This document shows, in pieces, positions 1-9,364 of a stretch of 54,524 nucleotides of DNA (position 1 is its first letter; each line of letters starts with the position of its first letter). The translations under genes were made by a program, and so were the position numbers. The DNA comes from an uncultured Chitinophagales bacterium (GTDB lineage Bacteria; Bacteroidota; Bacteroidia; Chitinophagales; Chitinophagaceae), in the NCBI GenBank assembly GCA_946886475.1, contig CAMPIQ010000007.1, positions 1 to 54,524 on the forward strand, in the 5' to 3' direction. The notes beneath the pieces are model-generated. The model had not been told where the DNA came from. It searched no databases and saw only the letters and a list, made by a program, of their open reading frames with translations.

Positions 1-229
1 GAGCTATAACCACCATTTGGAGAGCGCAAAAATAATGAAATGCAATTAAAATAATGTCTCTATTTTTCTTTTGATGATTGTTTACTGAAACAATGAATGG
101 ATTGCATTTTATCCGGCATCTTTATAGCATTAATATTAACAATCAGAAACGTTTATTAGTATTTATTTTCCGCCTGTCAAAAACGTTTGTTAAAAGGGAT
201 AGAAACTACATAAAGCGTTTTTTTTGGCC

Positions 230-237
230 TAAATTTG
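230..237 (+). promoter_or_regulatory. TAnnTTTG -7-like box ahead of prc
   Basis: TAAATTTG matches the Bacteroidota -7 consensus, but no TTG is seen at the usual -33 distance. If used, transcription would start near 243, which supports the ATG at 274 as the prc start. Confidence 0.3.
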
Positions 238-273
238 AAAGACATGCTCAAAGCATATAAATATCTTACAAAT

Positions 274-2418
274 ATGAAGAGACTTCCTTTAGTGATTGCG
301 ATGTTGGTGGCCGGGATCTTTATAGGATTCCAGACCATGGGAACATCCAATACCAATCCACCATCCAAGTATGAAAAGATCCTCCAGATTGTTGGAGAAA
401 TTTTGATCCAGGGCCATTACAACCCAAAGGATATCAATGACGAGTTTTCCAAAAAAGTTTACGCAAAGTATTTTGAAGAAATGGATCCGGAAAAGAACCT
501 GTTCCTTCAGTCTGACCTGGAATCACTTAAAAAATATTCTACAAGGCTGGATGATGAGATCAAAGGCGCTCCGGTTGAGTTTTTTTATGAAGTAGGTAAG
601 ATATTTCATAAAAGAGCCGAAGAAGCTTCCCTTCTCTATAAAGAGATCCTGGAAAAACCCTTTGACTTTACCGTTAAGGAATCTATGACCACCAATTCGG
701 ATAAAAAAGATTTTGCATCCAGTGAAGCAGAACGCAAAAACAACTGGCGCAAATACCTGAAATACCTTACCCTGCAACGCTATGTGGAATTGATTGAAGC
801 AAAGGAAAGTAATAAAGGCAAAGAAGGTTTTGTGGTAAAAACCGATGCGGAACTTGAAAAAGAAGCCCGTGAAAAAGTAAGGATAGGAATGGACAGGATA
901 TTTGAAAGATACCGTCTCAACTTTACTGATGATGATAAGTTCAGTAAATATGTGAATACCATCACTTCCATGATGGATCCTTATACCGAATTCATGCCTC
1001 CGGTTGATAAAAGATATTTTGATGAACAGCTCAGTGGTTCATTTTATGGTATCGGTGCACAGCTTACATATGATGAAGGCAATATTAAAATAGCCAGCGT
1101 ATTACCTGGAGGTCCTGCCCAGAAATCCGAGCAGGTAGAAGTAGGAGATGTGATTGTTAAGGTTGCACAGGGTATGGACTCAGCAGTAGACCTTACCGGT
1201 TATAGTGTTGAGGATGCCGTTAAGATCATTCGTGGTAAAAAAGGAACTGATGTAACGCTGACACTGAGAAAAAAAGATGGCAGCCTGAAGCCATTGACAT
1301 TAACCCGCGATAAAATTGTGCAGGATGAAACATTCGTGAGAAGCGCGGTGATCAATGAAGGCACTTCCCGTATCGGTTATATATACCTGCCGGAATTTTA
1401 CGCCAATTTTGAAGACCCTTCCGATCCGCACCGCAGTTCCATTGATGTGGAAAAAGAAGTAAAAAAATTGAAAGCTGAAAATGTTGACGGTATCGTGATT
1501 GATCTCAGGAATAATGGCGGAGGTTCTTTATATGATGTGATCCAGATAGCAGGTTTATTTATTGACCAGGGCCCGATAGTACAGGTAAAAGACAGGGGCC
1601 GCCAGCCCGAAGTAATGAAAGACAGGGATGGGGGCGTTCTTTATGAAGGTCCACTTGCTGTAATGGTAAATGAATTCAGCGCCTCGGCATCTGAGATTTT
1701 TGCAGCAGCCATCCAGGATTATGGACGTGGTATTGTAATTGGAAGCACCAGCACTTACGGAAAAGGTACCGTGCAACGCAGTTTCGGACTGGATCCTTCC
1801 TCTAACTTCATGTCAGCCAATTCTGAGCTGGGTTCATTAAAACTCACGTTGCAGAAATTTTACAGGGTCAGTGGTGGTTCTACACAACAAAAAGGTGTGG
1901 TGCCCGATGTAGTGATCCCGGATTATTACGAATACCTGCAGTTCAGGGAAAAACATAATCCCAATGCCATGCCTTATGATGAAATTGGGAAAGCCAGTTA
2001 TTCCAAATGGCAGCCTGGTTTCAATTTTCAGCCAATCACTAATATGGCAAGGGCAAGGGTTGCAAATGATTCTGTTTTCAATCTGATCAAACAGCAAACG
2101 GATATCCTGGCCAGACAAAATGATAAAGTTTATCCTTTAGAGCTGAATCAGTTCAGGGCTGAACAAAAAATTACCAGGCAGGCGGTTAAGAAAATCGAAA
2201 GCCTTGTGAAAATGGATAGCTCCATGCAGGCTGCTTTTCTTGATCAGGACAAATCCAGATATGTATCGGCAGACAAAGATAAAACGGCCAGATACCAGCA
2301 ATGGTTAACTAATATCAGCAAGGATATATATGTTGACCAGGCAGTTAAGGTTATCAATGACATGGTAACCCAGCATAGAATTGCAAAAAGCAAAGCTGCA
2401 CCGGCTAAAACCTTCTGA
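274..2418 (+). CDS. prc: Carboxy-terminal processing (tail-specific) protease, family S41
   Basis: Periplasmic serine protease that degrades or trims proteins from their C-terminus. The N-terminus has a hydrophobic signal anchor (VIAMLVAGIFIGF). A PDZ domain lies at about residues 255-335 and the S41 catalytic core follows. The SASASE motif carries the likely nucleophile Ser471, and YGKGTVQ carries the general-base Lys497, with spacing close to that of E. coli Prc. At about 715 residues it is the long Prc type with N- and C-terminal extensions. I chose the ATG at 274. Upstream in-frame starts (TTG 235, ATG 244) overlap or abut a TAAATTTG -7-like box at 230-237 and would put charged residues ahead of the signal anchor. 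A strong terminator follows, so it is probably monocistronic. Confidence 0.93.
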   Translation: MKRLPLVIAMLVAGIFIGFQTMGTSNTNPPSKYEKILQIVGEILIQGHYNPKDINDEFSKKVYAKYFEEMDPEKNLFLQSDLESLKKYSTRLDDEIKGAPVEFFYEVGKIFHKRAEEASLLYKEILEKPFDFTVKESMTTNSDKKDFASSEAERKNNWRKYLKYLTLQRYVELIEAKESNKGKEGFVVKTDAELEKEAREKVRIGMDRIFERYRLNFTDDDKFSKYVNTITSMMDPYTEFMPPVDKRYFDEQLSGSFYGIGAQLTYDEGNIKIASVLPGGPAQKSEQVEVGDVIVKVAQGMDSAVDLTGYSVEDAVKIIRGKKGTDVTLTLRKKDGSLKPLTLTRDKIVQDETFVRSAVINEGTSRIGYIYLPEFYANFEDPSDPHRSSIDVEKEVKKLKAENVDGIVIDLRNNGGGSLYDVIQIAGLFIDQGPIVQVKDRGRQPEVMKDRDGGVLYEGPLAVMVNEFSASASEIFAAAIQDYGRGIVIGSTSTYGKGTVQRSFGLDPSSNFMSANSELGSLKLTLQKFYRVSGGSTQQKGVVPDVVIPDYYEYLQFREKHNPNAMPYDEIGKASYSKWQPGFNFQPITNMARARVANDSVFNLIKQQTDILARQNDKVYPLELNQFRAEQKITRQAVKKIESLVKMDSSMQAAFLDQDKSRYVSADKDKTARYQQWLTNISKDIYVDQAVKVINDMVTQHRIAKSKAAPAKTF

Positions 2419-2430
2419 GCAGACCAATAT

Positions 2431-2468
2431 AAAAAAAAGACCGTTCGATAAGCGAACGGTCTTTTTTT
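2431..2468. terminator. Bidirectional Rho-independent terminator after prc
   Basis: A 9-bp stem (GACCGTTCG / CGAACGGTC) with loop ATAAG is flanked by an A-run on the left and a T-run on the right. It can end prc transcription on the plus strand and transcripts arriving from the DinB-like gene on the minus strand. Confidence 0.9.
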
Positions 2469-2592
2469 ATTAAGAGTCATTATGTTTTCCTTTCAACATC
2501 CGCCATACAACCTAAGGAAAAGGATAGCCGGAAAGATTAAATGAATGAATAAAAAAAATTTCCCGGTTCAAACGCTCACCGGATCGTTATAG

Positions 2593-3102
2593 CTACAGGT
2601 ACCGTTCTTTAATGATGTCTGTATGATGAATTGCATGTCCGGCAATGATAAAACCAATTCCCTTTACATAAACAGGGTTATTATTGGCTGTTCCCTGCTG
2701 TTCCAGCTGTTCGTCATCAAAGGATGCAAACAAACTCAGGGTAGCTGCCTGCACTGTTTTTAATTCTTCAATAAGGCTTTCGCTATTCCTTTTAAATGCC
2801 CTGGTGTTTTCCGCATACAGGTTTTCATCAAATCCTGGTAAATGAGTCTGATCCATTCTGGCAAAGCACAAAGCACGGAAACAAAATATCCTTTCTGCAT
2901 CAATAATGTGTTGAACAACGTCTTTCACCTTCCATTTGCCTTCAGCATAACTGTAATCCCACTTATCAACAGGCATATTTTCTAATGTGGTCAACAATAA
3001 GGCCTGGCTTTTCCTCAAAGCGTCATAAAGATCCTTTTCTTTTACCTTGTTCAGGTATTTATGATAATAAGAGGGAACGCGGGAAAAAGCTAGTTCAGGC
3101 AT
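2593..3102 (-). CDS. DinB-like (DinB_2) family protein
   Basis: A 169-residue protein with the four-helix DinB/YfiT fold. The sequence shows the expected spaced histidines: His in VVQHIIDAER and a C-terminal cluster in AGHAIHHTDIIKERYL. In metal-binding members these form a three-His site. Family members include thiol transferases that use bacillithiol or mycothiol, and many have no known substrate. A bacillithiol-reductase-like gene lies elsewhere in this window (43069-44070), which fits thiol chemistry but does not prove it. It reads convergently with prc and lies downstream of the subtilase gene, from which a terminator separates it. Confidence 0.8.
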   Translation of the reverse strand: MPELAFSRVPSYYHKYLNKVKEKDLYDALRKSQALLLTTLENMPVDKWDYSYAEGKWKVKDVVQHIIDAERIFCFRALCFARMDQTHLPGFDENLYAENTRAFKRNSESLIEELKTVQAATLSLFASFDDEQLEQQGTANNNPVYVKGIGFIIAGHAIHHTDIIKERYL

Positions 3103-3118
3103 ATTATATTTTTAAGGA

Positions 3119-3149
3119 ATAAAAAAAACCCGGCAATATTGCCGGGTTT
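3119..3149 (-). terminator. Rho-independent terminator of the subtilase gene
   Basis: Stem CCCGGC-AATATT-GCCGGG at 3129-3146. On the minus strand it is followed by eight T residues (the A-run at 3121-3128), directly after the subtilase stop codon. Confidence 0.88.
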
Positions 3150-3163
3150 AAAATTAGTCTGTT

Positions 3164-4825
3164 TTATGATTTTGCAGGTTTCTTCACCTTCATTTTATTT
3201 TTTTGAGGCTTCTTCTTCGAGGTTATTTCCGCTGCCAGTTTAGCCGCTTCATAAGCATTGATCAGCCCACCGGTACGGCTTAATTCTGACAATTCCTTAT
3301 CCTCATCAGATCCTGGAACATTTACTTTTTCAGTAAGCTTTACAGAACTTTTTTCAATTACTTCTTTCAACTGCTGCGGTGTTAAAGAAGGATAATACTG
3401 AAGCAAAAAGGCTGCAACACCAGCAGTAACAGGAGAGGCCATGCTGGTGCCTGATGCATTACCATAAGTAGTTCCTCCAGGAATGGTTGAATATATATTT
3501 ACGCCCGGAGCAAAAACGTCAACTTCATCTTTACCATAGTTTGAAAAAGCAGCGGTAACACCGCCATTTTTTGGATCACCGCTGGCACCAATGGTCAGCC
3601 AGTTACTTGCCTTCTTATTATTGGCTTCAAAATTAGCATTAGGGAAATTAAATCCTGTATCCAGGTTCTTGGCATCATTGCCTGCAGCATGGATCAACAA
3701 TACGCCTTTGCTTTCAGCATATTTAACGGCATCATCAACCCAGTGCTTCTGTGGTGAAAACCCTTTACCAAAACTCATGTTAATGATTTTGGCACCATTG
3801 TCAACAGCATATCTTATGGCCAGCGCCACATCTTTATCATGCTCATCACCATCGGGTACGGCTCTCAGCGTCATGATCTTCACATTGTCGGCAATACCAT
3901 CAATGCCCTTACCATTGTTTCTTACCGCTGCTATGATCCCGGATACGTGCGTTCCATGAAATGGGGTATTGGCCATTATATCATTATTGCCATAGAATTT
4001 ATCATTGATATCGTTCTCATTATCTTTTACAATATCGCCCCGGTAATTTGGAGGAGGAGCAAAGGCAGATTCAGCCCTGCTCATCTGATTTTCGATATCA
4101 GACAGGAGCATTTTATTTGTAATGTCGAAATTATTGTCATTTGCAGCACAAATATTCAATATGATATTTTTAGTTGCTATGGCGTCCGGATGAGTGGCAG
4201 TATATGCCTTAAGGTCGTTTCCGGAATATTCTGTTTTTTTCAGGTCTGCTGCAATTACCGAATCGCCTCTTTTGAAGCCAGGGTAAATTTGTTGCAGGAA
4301 TAATAATTCATTGCGGTCAACGCCTCTGAACACATCACCTTCGGCTCTTTTCCAGGTTTTATAGAGCTTCTGGTCTTCTGCGTTTAAAGTTGAAGAATCC
4401 TTCACATTTTCAAATTTTTCCCTGTACATATGGTATACTCGGGCGGCTTCATACGAATCCTGTTTAACATTCCGGCCATCACGGCCACCAAGGAAATTCC
4501 ATCCGTGTACATCATCAACATAACCGTTACCATCATCGTCAATACCGTTTCCTGCAATCTCTTTGGGGTTAGTCCATAATACCGGTTTCAGGTCCTCATG
4601 AGTGGTGTCAATTCCCGAATCAATAACGGCAACGATTACACTTTTACTTTTTTTGCCTTTTACAAATTCGTATGCCTTATCGAGGCTGATCCCATAAAAT
4701 CCTGTTGCTGATTTGTCCATCAGATGCCACCCATTAGGGGCTTTAACAGAGGTTTGCGCAAATGAAGCGAATCCAAAAATTGTAAAAGTCATTACAAGTA
4801 CGGACCGTTTAAAAAGAGTCATCAT
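3164..4825 (-). CDS. S8 family (subtilisin-like) secreted serine peptidase
   Basis: Secreted subtilase. A signal peptide ending near FASFAQ is followed by the triad: Asp69 (AVIDSGID), His293 (HGTHVSG) and Ser461 (GTSMASP). Asp and His are normally about 30-40 residues apart. Here a segment of about 220 residues separates them; it includes a Ca-binding-like DDDGNGYVDD stretch. There is no obvious propeptide of normal length between the signal and the Asp motif. The C-terminus is Lys-rich (KKPQKNKMKVKKPAK). I chose the double ATG at 4825/4822 because the only upstream start is a TTG with unfavourable sequence ahead of the signal peptide. A terminator follows. Confidence 0.92.
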   Translation of the reverse strand: MMTLFKRSVLVMTFTIFGFASFAQTSVKAPNGWHLMDKSATGFYGISLDKAYEFVKGKKSKSVIVAVIDSGIDTTHEDLKPVLWTNPKEIAGNGIDDDGNGYVDDVHGWNFLGGRDGRNVKQDSYEAARVYHMYREKFENVKDSSTLNAEDQKLYKTWKRAEGDVFRGVDRNELLFLQQIYPGFKRGDSVIAADLKKTEYSGNDLKAYTATHPDAIATKNIILNICAANDNNFDITNKMLLSDIENQMSRAESAFAPPPNYRGDIVKDNENDINDKFYGNNDIMANTPFHGTHVSGIIAAVRNNGKGIDGIADNVKIMTLRAVPDGDEHDKDVALAIRYAVDNGAKIINMSFGKGFSPQKHWVDDAVKYAESKGVLLIHAAGNDAKNLDTGFNFPNANFEANNKKASNWLTIGASGDPKNGGVTAAFSNYGKDEVDVFAPGVNIYSTIPGGTTYGNASGTSMASPVTAGVAAFLLQYYPSLTPQQLKEVIEKSSVKLTEKVNVPGSDEDKELSELSRTGGLINAYEAAKLAAEITSKKKPQKNKMKVKKPAKS

Positions 4826-4929
4826 GTGATTTATTTTAAAAAAATGAGTAACCGTAAAAATAAACAAACTGCTATTACAGAGTTGTCAAAAGGATGACAA
4901 GAGGTTGCTCCTCATTTGTTAATTAACAA

Positions 4930-6462
4930 CTATAAATCGAATCTGATGCCCTGGGCCAGAGGTAGCTTGGTGCTATAATTGATGGTGTTTGTTTGTCTTC
5001 TCATATATATTCTCCAGGCATCACTGCCACTTTCTCTACCGCCGCCTGTTTCTTTTTCTCCTCCAAAAGCTCCGCCGATCTCTGCTCCTGAAGTGCCGAT
5101 GTTTACATTGGCAATTCCACAATCGCTGCCGGAAGAAGACAGAAACTTTTCTGCTTCGCGAAGATTGAGGGTCATGATGGATGAGGACAGCCCCTGGGGT
5201 ACTCCGTTCTGAATATTGATGGCTTCTTCAAATGAATTATACTTCATTATATATAGAACAGGCGCAAAGGTTTCCTGCTTTACCACCTCAAATCCCGGTT
5301 CAACTTCGGCTATGCAGGGCTTTACATAGCATCCGCTTTCATAACCATCACCATGTAAAACGCCACCTTCCACAATAAATTTTCCGCCTTCTTTTTTGCA
5401 TTGCTCAATGGCTCCCAGATAAGATTGAACCGCGTCCTTATCAATGAGTGGTCCTACATGATTATTTTCATCAAGCGGATCTCCGATCCTTAACTGGTTA
5501 TATGCTTTTACCAGTTTGTTCCTGAAATCGTCATATACTGAATTATGAATGATCAACCGCCTTGTAGTGGTACATCTTTGACCTGCTGTACCTACAGCAC
5601 CAAACACGCAGCCCACAAGCGACATATCCAGGTCTGCATCTTTTGATATGATGATTGCATTATTGCCTCCAAGTTCGAGAAGCGACCTGCCCAGTCTGGC
5701 ACCTACAGCAGCACCAACAGCCTTACCCATCCTGGTTGAACCGGTGGCCGACACCAATGGTATGCGGTGTTCATTTGCGATCCATTCGCCAACTTCTCTC
5801 TCACCAATCACAACATTGCATACGCCTTCAGGCACCTGGTTTTTTTGAAAAACATCTTTGATGATATGCTGGCAGGCCAGGGCGCATAAGGGTGTTTTCT
5901 CTGAAGGTTTCCAGATGCAAACATCTCCGCAAACCCATGCAAGCATGGCATTCCAGCTCCAAACGGCAACCGGAAAATTAAATGCGGATATCACACCTAC
6001 TGTACCTAAAGGGTGCCATTGTTCATACATTCGGTGTCCGGGTCTTTCACTATGCATGGTTAATCCATGTAATTGCCTGGAAAGCCCTACGGCAAAATCA
6101 CAGATATCTATCATTTCCTGAACCTCACCATAACCTTCCTGTAAACTTTTTCCCATTTCGTAGGAAACCAGTTTGCCCAGGTTTTCTTTATTTTTTCTTA
6201 AGGCTTCACCTACCTGTCTTACAATCTCACCTCTCAGTGGTGATGGCCACATACGCCATTCAATAAATGCTTTATCAGCAGCATCCAACACTTTATCAAA
6301 AGATGCCCTGTCCACACAGGTAACACTTGCAATAGCTTTTCCATCCACAGGAGAGTAGGAGGTGAGGTTTTTCCCTTTGCTTTCTATCCACTGAAGTCCT
6401 GTTGAGGTTCCCTTATTCTGTTCCTGTATTCCGAGTTGTTTCAATACTTCCTGCATAATCAT
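4930..6462 (-). CDS. Aldehyde dehydrogenase, ALDH7 (antiquitin / L-piperidine-6-carboxylate dehydrogenase) type
   Basis: NAD(P)-dependent aldehyde dehydrogenase of 510 residues. Catalytic Glu263 lies in LLELGGNN and nucleophile Cys297 in GQRCTTTRRL. The GQRCTTTRR context and the VGVISAFNFPVAVW stretch are typical of ALDH7, which oxidises alpha-aminoadipic semialdehyde in lysine catabolism; the substrate here is inferred from the family. Its ATG follows the stop of the TonB receptor by 3 nt, so the two are probably cotranscribed; an in-frame ATG at 6456 is an alternative start. Confidence 0.9.
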   Translation of the reverse strand: MIMQEVLKQLGIQEQNKGTSTGLQWIESKGKNLTSYSPVDGKAIASVTCVDRASFDKVLDAADKAFIEWRMWPSPLRGEIVRQVGEALRKNKENLGKLVSYEMGKSLQEGYGEVQEMIDICDFAVGLSRQLHGLTMHSERPGHRMYEQWHPLGTVGVISAFNFPVAVWSWNAMLAWVCGDVCIWKPSEKTPLCALACQHIIKDVFQKNQVPEGVCNVVIGEREVGEWIANEHRIPLVSATGSTRMGKAVGAAVGARLGRSLLELGGNNAIIISKDADLDMSLVGCVFGAVGTAGQRCTTTRRLIIHNSVYDDFRNKLVKAYNQLRIGDPLDENNHVGPLIDKDAVQSYLGAIEQCKKEGGKFIVEGGVLHGDGYESGCYVKPCIAEVEPGFEVVKQETFAPVLYIMKYNSFEEAINIQNGVPQGLSSSIMTLNLREAEKFLSSSGSDCGIANVNIGTSGAEIGGAFGGEKETGGGRESGSDAWRIYMRRQTNTINYSTKLPLAQGIRFDL

Positions 6463-6465
6463 TTT

Positions 6466-8388
6466 TTACAAAGATATTTTGATTCCGCCCATCAGCCACC
6501 TTCCAGGCATTTGTGCACCCAAAAGATCAGCATAATTACTGTCAAATACATTGTCCGCTTCAATAAACACAGTTAGTTTATCTGCCCATATCAATGATTC
6601 AGCTTTCACATTCATCATAAAATAGTGTGGCGATACTTTTGCTATAGTAACTGAAGCGATCTGCTCATCGCGTTTTTTATAAATGCCATTTATTGCAAGG
6701 CGGAATTTATTTATCCTGTATAACAAATTGAAATTTGCAAGGAACCTTGCATGCGAAGAAATATAGAAAGAAGGAGTTAACGCACTGCTGTTACTTAAAA
6801 GCCAGACTAGTCCTGCAGTTGCCGAAATGGAATGTTCCTTATCTATATCCTTCATCCATTGTATGTCAGTTTCCAACCCTGTTGTATTGACTTTTGCAAT
6901 ATTCTTAGCCAGGGCATAGGTACCGGTGGGAGAAAGATTCACCTTTCTGGGCATATCGGCAAAGGCCGTAGTTACATAATCTATTAGCCTGGTATGATAC
7001 CGCTGAAAGAATGTTCCTGAAATCTTCAGGTTATCATTAACAAAATAATCCGCTCCCGCCTCATAACTCACAGAATGTTCAGGTGAAAGATCTGGGTTAC
7101 CAATTCTTCCGCCAGACACAAATACCTTATTGTAATTATTGAACCGCTCCGTAAAATCTGCATCACGGATGGTTTTTCCGGCACTGGCTCTTAATTGTAA
7201 ATGATCCATGCGATACGAAAGATTCACCTGGGGTATTAATTCCAGGCCGGTTCTTTCATTCCATTCAAGACGCAGGGCCGGACTTGCAAAAAAGTTTTCA
7301 CCAAACTGCTGGTTTACTACTGAAAACACTGCCGCCTGGTTTACGTGGTGACGGCCCCTGTCGTTCGACATAATTCTCTTGCTGATGAACTGCACACCTG
7401 TAATAATGGTAGTACGCGGCTGAATCTTCCATTCCTCTGTAAGCATGGCCTGCAGCATCTTACTTGTGCTTTTATTAGGCAGGCCAACTGAATTGTACTG
7501 GTATTCATCTTCCAGGTTCTTATATCCAATGTTGAAACCTAGCTTATGCCTGTTTGCATGGTAAACAAGCCCAAGCTGATTCCAGAATGTGCTTACTCTT
7601 TCCTTTGCCGTATCTGAAATAAAATTGGTATAAAAATTTTGTGCTCCAAATTTTCTGTCATCATAACTATACCGCATTTTCAATTCAAACCGCTCATTGA
7701 AATAATGTGCAAGCGAAAAAGAAGCGGTGTGCGCATATACAAAACCGTTTGTGCCGCGCTGTGGCTGACCAGTAGTATTATTCGATAAGATGCCGGCGCT
7801 CAAAGCGGTAGTTCCGTTACTGAAATAACCTCCGGCATTTAATGAAAACAAATTGTATTCACCACCCGTTACCTGTGCGGAAAAAACGGAATTTGCTTTT
7901 CCTTTTTTTAAGGCAAAAGTTTTGGTGATGATATGGATAACACCGCCCACGGCCTCCGAACCATAAATGGCAGATGAAGCACCTTTTAAAATTTCAACCC
8001 TTTCTATCTCAGAAGGAACAATGGGAATGTATCCTGAGAAGTGACCTGTATTGGGATCATTGATGCGGACACCGTCAAGTATAACAAGTACCTGCTGAAA
8101 TGTACCGCCACGTAAAACGATATCGCTCTGGGCTCCCAATGGTCCCCTTGATTGAATTTCAACACCGGGCAGGTATCTTAAGAATTCGTCAATGGAATGA
8201 ACAGGTAGCTGACTGAATTTTTCTCCTTTGATAACAAAAACATTCCTTCCTGTACGTGAAGCTTTTTCTGGTGCCAGCGATGCCGTTAAGGTTATGGGGT
8301 CCAGTTGATGTGCGGTTTCCTGCGATCGTAATTCCTCCAATGAAATCAATAAACATAGAACATTCGCCAATACAAAAAACTTTCTCAT
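6466..8388 (-). CDS. TonB-dependent outer-membrane receptor (BtuB-like)
   Basis: An outer-membrane beta-barrel importer of 640 residues. A signal peptide is followed by a plug domain at about residues 45-160 (ELRYLPGV-like and VLVILDGVRINDP stretches, GGVIHIITK), then the barrel, ending in Ile-Ser-Leu. It resembles the compact BtuB/siderophore class, not the large SusC class: no carboxypeptidase-like N-terminal domain and no SusD neighbour. I see no cobalamin riboswitch upstream; only 39 nt separate it from panB. The substrate is unknown. It sits between panB and the ALDH7 gene with tight spacing, which suggests one transcript. Confidence 0.9.
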   Translation of the reverse strand: MRKFFVLANVLCLLISLEELRSQETAHQLDPITLTASLAPEKASRTGRNVFVIKGEKFSQLPVHSIDEFLRYLPGVEIQSRGPLGAQSDIVLRGGTFQQVLVILDGVRINDPNTGHFSGYIPIVPSEIERVEILKGASSAIYGSEAVGGVIHIITKTFALKKGKANSVFSAQVTGGEYNLFSLNAGGYFSNGTTALSAGILSNNTTGQPQRGTNGFVYAHTASFSLAHYFNERFELKMRYSYDDRKFGAQNFYTNFISDTAKERVSTFWNQLGLVYHANRHKLGFNIGYKNLEDEYQYNSVGLPNKSTSKMLQAMLTEEWKIQPRTTIITGVQFISKRIMSNDRGRHHVNQAAVFSVVNQQFGENFFASPALRLEWNERTGLELIPQVNLSYRMDHLQLRASAGKTIRDADFTERFNNYNKVFVSGGRIGNPDLSPEHSVSYEAGADYFVNDNLKISGTFFQRYHTRLIDYVTTAFADMPRKVNLSPTGTYALAKNIAKVNTTGLETDIQWMKDIDKEHSISATAGLVWLLSNSSALTPSFYISSHARFLANFNLLYRINKFRLAINGIYKKRDEQIASVTIAKVSPHYFMMNVKAESLIWADKLTVFIEADNVFDSNYADLLGAQMPGRWLMGGIKISL

Positions 8389-8427
8389 GTTATATGCAGG
8401 TTTGAATATTAGAAGCTTTATTATTTA

Positions 8428-9246
8428 TCAGTATGATTCAGATTCATTAGGGAAACTGTTGGTCCTTATATCTGAAATATATTGCTGGATAGCCCCGGTT
8501 ATTTGCTCATGAAGATTCAGATATTGCCTTAAAAAACGTGGTTTGAATTCCGTATTGATACCAAGCATGTCATGCATTACCAATACCTGTCCATCGCAAT
8601 GAGCACCTGCACCGATCCCGATGGTTGGGATCTCCAGGCTTTGCGAAACTTCCCTTGCAAGCGTGGCGGGGATCTTTTCCAGCACCAGTGCAAAACAACC
8701 GGCTGCTTCAAGCAGTTTGGCATCAGTTCTTAATTTACTGGCCTCGGCTTCTTCTTTTGCCCTGACATTATAGGTGCCGAATTTATAAATGGACTGAGGT
8801 GTCAGGCCAAGATGCGCCATTACGGGAATGCCTGCGCCAATGATCCTTTTAACGGATTCCAGCACTTCCTCGCCTCCCTCCAGTTTTATTGCATGTGCGC
8901 CAGTCTCTTTCATGATGCGTATAGCCGAAGCCAGGGCTATATCACTGTTTGACTGATATGAACCAAAAGGAAGGTCAACCACAACAAGGCAACGCCTTGC
9001 GCCTCTTATTACCGAAGAAGCATGGTAGATCATATGATCCAGCGTAATGGGAAGCGTGGTTTCATGTCCCGCCATTACATTGGAAGCCGAATCACCTACA
9101 AGTATCACATCAATACCGGCTTCATCAAAGATCCGGGCGAAGGAATAATCGTAAGCTGTGATCATAGAGATCTTTTTACCTCCTGCTTTCATTTTCAGAA
9201 CAGTATGGGTAGTGATCCTTTTTACTTCCGGGGCATTGGCACTCAT
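8428..9246 (-). CDS. panB: 3-methyl-2-oxobutanoate hydroxymethyltransferase
   Basis: The first committed enzyme of pantothenate synthesis; it transfers a hydroxymethyl group from methylene-THF to alpha-ketoisovalerate. Family signatures are clear: [13 protein letters not shown] near the N-terminus, [12 protein letters not shown] (metal and substrate binding), [12 protein letters not shown] and [17 protein letters not shown] chose the ATG at 9246 (MSANAPEV); the ATG at 9291 would add 15 residues not expected in the family. The other two pathway genes in this window, panD and panC, lie 5-6 kb away on the same strand. Confidence 0.95.
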   Translation of the reverse strand: MSANAPEVKRITTHTVLKMKAGGKKISMITAYDYSFARIFDEAGIDVILVGDSASNVMAGHETTLPITLDHMIYHASSVIRGARRCLVVVDLPFGSYQSNSDIALASAIRIMKETGAHAIKLEGGEEVLESVKRIIGAGIPVMAHLGLTPQSIYKFGTYNVRAKEEAEASKLRTDAKLLEAAGCFALVLEKIPATLAREVSQSLEIPTIGIGAGAHCDGQVLVMHDMLGINTEFKPRFLRQYLNLHEQITGAIQQYISDIRTNSFPNESESY

Positions 9247-9364
9247 GAATGAAATTTGCGGGGAAAGGTATGGAAAAAGCCGGTAGTTCATGAATCAGGC
9301 TGCAGGCAGGGACCAACCTGAAAATTTTTTTAGCAAGCAGGAATAGTTGCAGTGTGCCGGTTTA

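Noticed and set aside
1..229. Small open frames at the left edge (for example 78-260)
   Set aside because: AT-rich sequence with no start context or domain; it looks like the upstream regulatory region of prc.
2560..2592. GGTTCAAACG sequence resembling a tRNA T-arm
   Set aside because: No matching acceptor, D- or anticodon arms surround it, so it is not a tRNA gene.
8389..8427. Search for a cobalamin riboswitch ahead of the BtuB-like TonB receptor
   Set aside because: Only 39 nt separate it from panB, too little for a riboswitch, so B12 cannot be assigned as substrate.
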